From Acidimicrobiales bacterium (GTDB taxonomy: Bacteria > Actinomycetota > Acidimicrobiia > Acidimicrobiales > JABEUL01): DNA of 9,161 nucleotides. The notes below the pieces were generated by a model. The model made no database searches. It was not told the DNA's origin and saw only the letters and a list, made by a program, of their open reading frames with translations. Below are positions 5,485 to 9,161 of this stretch, piece by piece; position 1 is the stretch's first letter, and each line of letters begins with the position of its first letter. Position numbers and translations under genes: made by a program. The stretch lies in NCBI GenBank assembly GCA_013044465.1, contig JABEUL010000065.1, positions 1-9,161 on the forward strand, in the 5' to 3' direction.

Positions 5485-5569
5485 GTTTAAAAGACAGATA
5501 CTTAAAATATCGTGAAATTGATGCCATATGAAGGGCTAAAATTTCGCCGATTTTCAGGAAAAGACGTGG

Positions 5570-6856
5570 CTATTGGCCCCAAAAGTTTCCAATTGGCAAC
5601 ACTTTAACCTGATATCCTTCATCTATTCCAAAACCGTTAGGAATAAGTGCAAGTCCGGAAGCTTTTGACATCCCACTTAACTGATGCGACTGTTGTTTGT
5701 CAAGACGAAATGCTTTCAGCTGGCCTTCGTCGCTGAATTTTAGCTCAACTCGGTCAAATTGGATCCGTCCCTCTGAATCTGGCTTCCTAAGGAAATCTTC
5801 ACCGGTAATTGCATTGATAAATTCGACCGGCTCTTGGCCTGAAATCTTAGCCAACAGGGGAGCCACTAAGAGCTCAAATCCAACCAATGCCGAAACTGGG
5901 TTTCCAGCAAGTCCAAATACAACTGTGTTTTTTATTCTGGCGCAGACAAATGGTTTTCCAGGCCGCATCGCAATTCGCATTACGTGGCAGATGCCATCAT
6001 ACTTTGCTGCTAGTTCATTAATAACATTTTTTACGTGATCGTGATCACCGACACTGACCCCACCTGTCAATAGAAGTACATCATGATCATCAAGATTTAA
6101 TTCAATTGCCCTTCTTATGTCATCGGCTGAGTCATTTACTCTAGTGAGTGATTTAGGGTTACAACTTGCAAGTAGCACTCGGGCGAAAAGAGCCGGCCTG
6201 TTTGAATCAAATATCTTTCCCCGACCAAGTAGCGCAACATCATTCGACCCAGTACCTTCATTAGTTGTTTGCAATTCTGACCCTGTCGAGAAAATCCCTA
6301 CCGTTGGTTTTTTGAATACCTTAATTTGAGAGATTCCAAATGAAGCTACCAACCCGATATGACTAGGCGACAAGCATTCTTTATTTTGGACAATGGTCTC
6401 ACCTCGTTCCATGTCAGATCCAGGTTCCCGAATAAACCTGCCAGCATCTACTTTTTGTGCAACTGATATAAAGGTCTTGTCATCAATTTTTATCTGCTCA
6501 ACAGCTTCTTGATTAATTACTGCATCAATATCAGGTGGAATCATGGCACCAGTGAAGATGCGAGCTGCACAACCGGGAGGGACCACTAAATTTTCTACAG
6601 AGTCACCTGCGGCAATATGAGCAACTACTTCCAATTGATAAGGAGGTGTAGCAGTATCAGCTGAATGAATTGCGTAGCCATCCATTGATGAATTGCGAAA
6701 ACTTGGAAGATCAAATGTTGCTTTTATCTCTTCGTAGTTGATTCTTCCAGGAGCTTCGAATATGCCAACCTTTTCATAAGGTAACTCTTGTGCAAGCAAA
6801 AGCACAGTTTCCCGAGCTTTTGCAAAAGAGATTAATGATTCGCTGTTATTTGACAC
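5570..6856 (-). CDS. glp: Gephyrin-like MoeA-family protein (Glp)
   Basis: A 428-residue MoeA/gephyrin E-domain protein. Domain order follows MoeA: PSFRNSSMDGYAIHSAD (51-67, with Asp59 of the MDGYA motif), IFTGAMIPPDIDAVI (100-114), then the MoCF-binding domain with VGIFSTGSEL (186-195), FDSNRPAL (216-223), LTGGVSVGDHDHVKNVI (263-279), MRPGKPF (297-303) and FGLAGNPVSALVGFELLV (314-331), and a C-terminal beta-barrel domain IV. MoeA inserts molybdenum into adenylylated molybdopterin. The actinobacterial copy beside galU and a SepX/GlpR gene is, in Corynebacterium, Glp, which binds SepF and GlpR at the divisome. The catalytic motifs are intact, so an enzymatic role is also possible and moaC next door supports it. 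The start is GTG 6856: an in-frame TGA lies just upstream and GGTGGA is a weak ribosome-binding site. It lies 41 bases after galU, probably in one operon. Confidence 0.93.
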   Translation of the reverse strand: MSNNSESLISFAKARETVLLLAQELPYEKVGIFEAPGRINYEEIKATFDLPSFRNSSMDGYAIHSADTATPPYQLEVVAHIAAGDSVENLVVPPGCAARIFTGAMIPPDIDAVINQEAVEQIKIDDKTFISVAQKVDAGRFIREPGSDMERGETIVQNKECLSPSHIGLVASFGISQIKVFKKPTVGIFSTGSELQTTNEGTGSNDVALLGRGKIFDSNRPALFARVLLASCNPKSLTRVNDSADDIRRAIELNLDDHDVLLLTGGVSVGDHDHVKNVINELAAKYDGICHVMRIAMRPGKPFVCARIKNTVVFGLAGNPVSALVGFELLVAPLLAKISGQEPVEFINAITGEDFLRKPDSEGRIQFDRVELKFSDEGQLKAFRLDKQQSHQLSGMSKASGLALIPNGFGIDEGYQVKVLPIGNFWGQ

Positions 6857-6897
6857 GTATCACATCCACCAAAAGTTTCACAAAAAAGATTTAATCA

Positions 6898-7791
6898 CTA
6901 GATTAAGCCTCTTTTTTTAGCTAAATCGGTCAAGACTTTCGCAAACTGGGTCCCTATGTCAGGACTGTTTAGAGCTATTTCAAGAGTTGCCCTAAGGTAG
7001 TCAAGTTTGTTCCCGATGTCGTATCTTCCATCTGTGAAGCAGTATCCGTAAACTGGTTCTACATCAAGCATTTTTGCTATTCCGTCGGTCAACTGCAGTT
7101 CGCCACCCTTTCCGGGAGTGACATCTTTTAGGGCCTCATAGATTGTGGGCGTAAAAACGTATCTTCCCATAACTGCGAAATTAGACGGAGCTTCATCAAC
7201 CGAAGGTTTTTCAACAATGGAGGTAATTTTCACTAACCCGGAAAAATCGCACTTGGCAATGGCCACCGATCCATAGAGTGAGATCTCTTCAGGCAAGACT
7301 TCTTTCAATGCGATTATTGAAAACCCGGTTTCTCTGTGCTTTGCAAGCATGGAACGCAATACTCCAACACTAGGATCCATTAGGTCATCGGCAAGTAGCA
7401 CCGCAAAACTATCTTCGCCTGTGTGGTCTTTTGCGACAGAGACGGCATCTCCAAGTCCTTTTGGCGAACCTTGCCTCAAATAATGAAGGTTTGCCATTTC
7501 CGCAATTTCTTGCACCTTATTGAGTTCATCCTGTCTCCCTTTGATCTCCAAGTAGTGTTCCAGTTCAAACGAACGATCAAAGTGATCCTCAATGGATCTC
7601 TTTCCTCGTCCGGTCACTACCAAAATATCTCGTAGACCAGCGTCTACGGACTCTTCAACTACGTATTGAATGGCAGGTTTATCCACCACCGGAAGCATTT
7701 CCTTTGGTTGAGCCTTCGTTGCAGGCAAAAATCTTGTGCCTAACCCTGCAGCGGGGATAACGGCTTTTGTGATTTGAGGGATTTGTTTCAT
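6898..7791 (-). CDS. galU: UTP--glucose-1-phosphate uridylyltransferase
   Basis: A 297-residue cytosolic enzyme that makes UDP-glucose from UTP and glucose-1-phosphate, feeding cell-envelope polysaccharides, glycolipids and glycogen/trehalose synthesis. The N-terminal nucleotide-binding signature is complete: PAAGLGTRFLPATKAQPKEM (13-32), then LPVVDKPAIQYVVEE. Further on are the QGSPKGLGDAV block, the metal-binding LLADDLM, SIVEKP, and MGRYVFTPTIYEAL followed by GKGGELQLTDGI, all typical of bacterial GalU. Length is normal. ATG 7791 is the only reasonable start, although no strong Shine-Dalgarno sequence precedes it. It is first in the leftward galU-glp gene pair and divergent from the Ruc-like gene, with a 262-base intergenic region containing a CIRCE element between them. 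Confidence 0.97.
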   Translation of the reverse strand: MKQIPQITKAVIPAAGLGTRFLPATKAQPKEMLPVVDKPAIQYVVEESVDAGLRDILVVTGRGKRSIEDHFDRSFELEHYLEIKGRQDELNKVQEIAEMANLHYLRQGSPKGLGDAVSVAKDHTGEDSFAVLLADDLMDPSVGVLRSMLAKHRETGFSIIALKEVLPEEISLYGSVAIAKCDFSGLVKITSIVEKPSVDEAPSNFAVMGRYVFTPTIYEALKDVTPGKGGELQLTDGIAKMLDVEPVYGYCFTDGRYDIGNKLDYLRATLEIALNSPDIGTQFAKVLTDLAKKRGLI

Positions 7792-7876
7792 GTTTTAGGA
7801 AAATTTTCTCTTTTCGGCCAAATTACTCAATTTAGATGATCAATATCCAGATCGAGCCTTAGTCAAAATTGTAGCG

Positions 7877-7903
7877 CTAGCACTCTATGCCTTAGAGTGC
7901 TTA
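7877..7903 (+). promoter_or_regulatory. CIRCE element (HrcA operator)
   Basis: Left arm CTAGCACTC (7877-7885), 9-base spacer, right arm GAGTGCTTA (7895-7903). The CIRCE consensus is TTAGCACTC-N9-GAGTGCTAA, so each arm matches 8 of 9 bases with the exact spacer. CIRCE is bound by the heat-shock repressor HrcA. It overlaps the TATAAT box at 7902-7907 and lies 150 bases before the ATG of the Ruc-like gene. The galU start is 86 bases away on the other side, so an effect on galU is not excluded. Confidence 0.9.
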
Positions 7904-7907
7904 TAAT
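7902..7907 (+). promoter_or_regulatory. -10 box (TATAAT) of the Ruc-like gene
   Basis: A perfect TATAAT overlaps the last two bases of the CIRCE right arm. No convincing -35 hexamer stands at 17 bases. Transcription would start near 7914, giving a leader of about 140 bases that contains further inverted repeats (TTAGAA 7921-7926 with TTCTAA 7932-7937). Confidence 0.6.
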
Positions 7908-7983
7908 AGCTATTAAGTAGTTAGAATAACTTTCTAAGTTAATGTCTCAGAGAGATTTTAGAAACTAAAGCTTGGCTTTGCTA

Positions 7984-8053
7984 AATGAAGCCTTTACAGT
8001 GGAGTTCTTTTATTTCTAGAGTCAGCGAGATCTTTTGTGGAGGAGGCTTTATT
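7984..8053 (+). promoter_or_regulatory. Leader helix that can mask the Shine-Dalgarno sequence of the Ruc-like gene
   Basis: Bases 7984-7995 (AATGAAGCCTTT) can pair without interruption with 8042-8053 (GGAGGCTTTATT): nine Watson-Crick and three G-U pairs. The second strand contains most of the AGGAGG ribosome-binding site (8041-8046) and everything up to the ATG at 8054. The loop is 46 bases. The helix would block ribosome entry until melted, so an RNA thermometer or other translational switch is possible. This is an inference from complementarity only. Confidence 0.4.
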
Positions 8054-8419
8054 ATGCCCACATACGAATACATGTGCAAGGCCTGCGGAGTCCACAGTGA
8101 CATAATACAGTCATTTAGTGATGATCCCGTCGAAGTTTGCCCAGCGTGTGGGGCTAAAGCACTGAAAAAGGTATTCGGTTCGGTTGGAATTGTTTTCAAA
8201 GGAAGCGGCTTTTATAAAACTGATTCTCGATCTTCGACTACAGCATCCGCTACGCCAACTCCAAGTGAGTCAAAAAATGAGTCTGTTCAAAAAGAGGCTG
8301 CAACAAAAGAACCAGCCTCAAAAGATTCTTCCGTATCATCAGGTAATGAAAAGTCATCAGATGCTACGAAATCTAAGTCGGACTCTACTCCGAGTGTCCC
8401 TGCAGCCACTTCCAGCTAG
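8054..8419 (+). CDS. ruc: FmdB-family zinc-ribbon protein, Ruc-like redox-regulated chaperone
   Basis: A 121-residue protein. The N-terminal FmdB zinc ribbon begins MPTYEYMCKACG, and four cysteines (Cys8, Cys11, Cys29, Cys32) are placed to bind one zinc. The ribbon is followed by KVFGSVGIVFKGSGFYKTDS (about 40-59) and a roughly 60-residue Ser/Thr/Lys-rich, proline-containing, probably disordered tail. This layout and the VGxVFKGSGFYxTDSR block match Rv0991c (Ruc) of M. tuberculosis, a redox-regulated chaperone that traps unfolded protein when its cysteines are oxidised. ATG 8054 has a strong AGGAGG with 7-base spacing; the upstream in-frame ATG 7985 lacks one and would add non-family sequence. 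A CIRCE element in the promoter fits heat-shock control. It is divergent from galU, as Rv0991c is near Rv0993. Confidence 0.88.
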   Translation: MPTYEYMCKACGVHSDIIQSFSDDPVEVCPACGAKALKKVFGSVGIVFKGSGFYKTDSRSSTTASATPTPSESKNESVQKEAATKEPASKDSSVSSGNEKSSDATKSKSDSTPSVPAATSS

Positions 8420-8644
8420 CTAATCTGCGCCCAAAAGTACAAAAAAATAAAAAAAGTGGTTTAAGCCTGGACAAACATCCATTGATGGTGCTACCCTATT
8501 TATCCGACCTTATATATCAAATTGCTAGGTAATCGTTAAGTCGGTCACTTTTGGTGATTGATTATTTGGAAGGAGCCCTTGCGGAAAGCTTCGTTTTGGG
8601 TAACAATAGATATTAAGTATTTGGAACTACTAACGGACCGTGAA

Positions 8645-8896
8645 ATGACTTCTACTCTAACTAATTTGACTTGGAGAAACAAAGCCGCTTGTCGGGGTCT
8701 TGACCCTGACGTCTTTTACCCTGACCCTGAGGACGATGCACTCGCCCTTGAGGCCAAAGGTGTTTGTGAGATTTGCCCAGTGAGGCAGGCTTGCCTTGAG
8801 TACGCGCTCTCACACAGGGAAAAAGAAGGTGTTTGGGGTGGGGCAACTGAGCGCGAGAGACGCAGGATTCTCAGGCAACGACGCAAGTCAGCCTAA
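8645..8896 (+). CDS. WhiB-family [4Fe-4S] transcriptional regulator
   Basis: An 83-residue protein. The four cluster-binding cysteines are Cys16 (NKAACRG), Cys41 and Cys44 (VCEICPV) and Cys50 (RQACLEYAL). The GVWGG turn is at 62-66, followed by the basic DNA-binding tail TERERRRILRQRRKSA. WhiB proteins are actinobacteria-specific Fe-S regulators that sense redox signals or NO and work with the primary sigma factor. Which WhiB subgroup it is cannot be settled by eye; the length resembles WhiB1/WhiB2-type proteins. ATG 8645 gives the family length but has no clear ribosome-binding site. The frame stays open to TTG 8558, and GGAAGGAG lies near 8568-8575, so a longer N-terminus is possible though not typical. 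The 225 bases after the Ruc-like gene show no obvious terminator. Confidence 0.93.
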   Translation: MTSTLTNLTWRNKAACRGLDPDVFYPDPEDDALALEAKGVCEICPVRQACLEYALSHREKEGVWGGATERERRRILRQRRKSA

Positions 8897-8916
8897 ATTG
8901 CGTTCTCAATAAATCT

Positions 8917-9161
8917 GTGAATTTTGAACTCTCAGAGGAATTAAGCACACTTCAGTCGACAGTGCGCAAAATTGCAGCCGAAAAGGTGCTTCCCCGCGCC
9001 CGTGAGATTGATAGGACTGGAAAATATCCCCAAGACCTCTTTGACATATTCAAAGATGCAGGGCTCCTAGGGCTTTGTATTCCTGAAGAGTTCGGTGGTT
9101 CTGGCGCTGGGATACTGGGATTAACACTTGGAATTGAAGAGGTAGCCAAGTACTCAAATAC
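8917..9161 (+). CDS. Acyl-CoA dehydrogenase, 3'-partial
   Basis: The first 81 codons of an acyl-CoA dehydrogenase, cut by the window edge. The N-terminal helical domain is clear: FELSEELSTLQSTVRKIAAE, then VLPRAREIDRTGKYPQDLF and the family hallmark AGLLGLCIPEEFGGSGAG (about 50-67), which leads towards the FAD-binding part beyond the window. These flavoenzymes introduce the alpha-beta double bond in acyl-CoA during fatty-acid or branched-chain amino-acid breakdown; the substrate class cannot be judged from this piece. GTG 8917 lies 20 bases after the whiB stop and gives the usual N-terminus (VNFELSEE). No Shine-Dalgarno sequence is visible, so expression may depend on transcription from whiB. 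Confidence 0.9.
   Translation, partial: MNFELSEELSTLQSTVRKIAAEKVLPRAREIDRTGKYPQDLFDIFKDAGLLGLCIPEEFGGSGAGILGLTLGIEEVAKYSN

Noticed and set aside
5697..6329. Open frames on the + strand opposite glp
   Set aside because: Antisense shadows of a full-length MoeA-family protein.
7985..8053. Upstream in-frame ATG for the Ruc-like protein
   Set aside because: The MPTYEY start with AGGAGG 7 bases upstream is the canonical family start; the extension would be translated from the leader that forms the masking helix.
8558..8644. N-terminal extension of the WhiB protein from TTG 8558
   Set aside because: The extra 29 residues are not WhiB-like, and ATG 8645 gives the usual family length. The alternative is mentioned in the gene entry because GGAAGGAG lies in this stretch.
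1..9161. CRISPR array, rRNA gene or complete insertion sequence
   Set aside because: No regularly spaced repeats, no rRNA signature and no transposase with terminal repeats were seen on either strand.

Overview
The window looks like chromosome from a moderate-GC actinobacterium (Actinomycetota). The markers are a WhiB-family regulator, a SepX/GlpR-type membrane protein, a GlpR-linked gephyrin-like MoeA paralogue, and a galU / gephyrin / membrane-receptor / FmdB-type gene order that resembles the Rv0990c-Rv0996 neighbourhood of Mycobacterium tuberculosis. The style of the WhiB and SepX proteins and the modest GC make a low-GC Acidimicrobiia-like lineage plausible, but that is inference.

Region A (about 1-3950, + strand) is accessory DNA. 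It opens inside an ArdC-like protein (ssDNA-binding plus HExxH metallopeptidase). Next comes a decayed Phd/VapC-type toxin-antitoxin locus in which both genes are frameshifted, followed directly by a broken C-terminal fragment of a serine-recombinase-type helix-turn-helix protein. An intact Phd/VapC-type pair follows, with a perfect 16-bp palindrome just before its start codon. After a possible remnant of a RelE/HigB-type toxin comes a conserved small protein translationally coupled to an AbiEii/MenT-like nucleotidyltransferase. The region ends at the 3' end of a tRNA-Ala(CGC) gene on the opposite strand, a typical place for islands to accumulate.

Region B (about 4017-7791, - strand) is core genome. 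Read in transcription order it is galU, glp/moeA, moaC, sepX/glpR, tRNA-Ala. GalU supplies UDP-glucose. Glp and SepX/GlpR are known in Corynebacterium and related taxa as a gephyrin-like protein and its membrane receptor at the divisome. MoaC is a molybdenum-cofactor enzyme.

Region C (7792-9161, mostly + strand) starts with an intergenic stretch holding a clear CIRCE (HrcA operator) element overlapping a TATAAT box. It leads into a Ruc/FmdB-like zinc-ribbon protein with a Ser/Thr-rich tail. The leader of that gene can form a 12-bp helix that covers its Shine-Dalgarno sequence, so heat-shock control at both transcription and translation is a testable idea. A WhiB-family Fe-S regulator and the beginning of an acyl-CoA dehydrogenase complete the window.

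Several genes (the intact antitoxin, the small partner of the nucleotidyltransferase, moaC) have a TAnnnT box 6-7 nt before ATG and no Shine-Dalgarno sequence, the signature of leaderless transcription common in actinobacteria.
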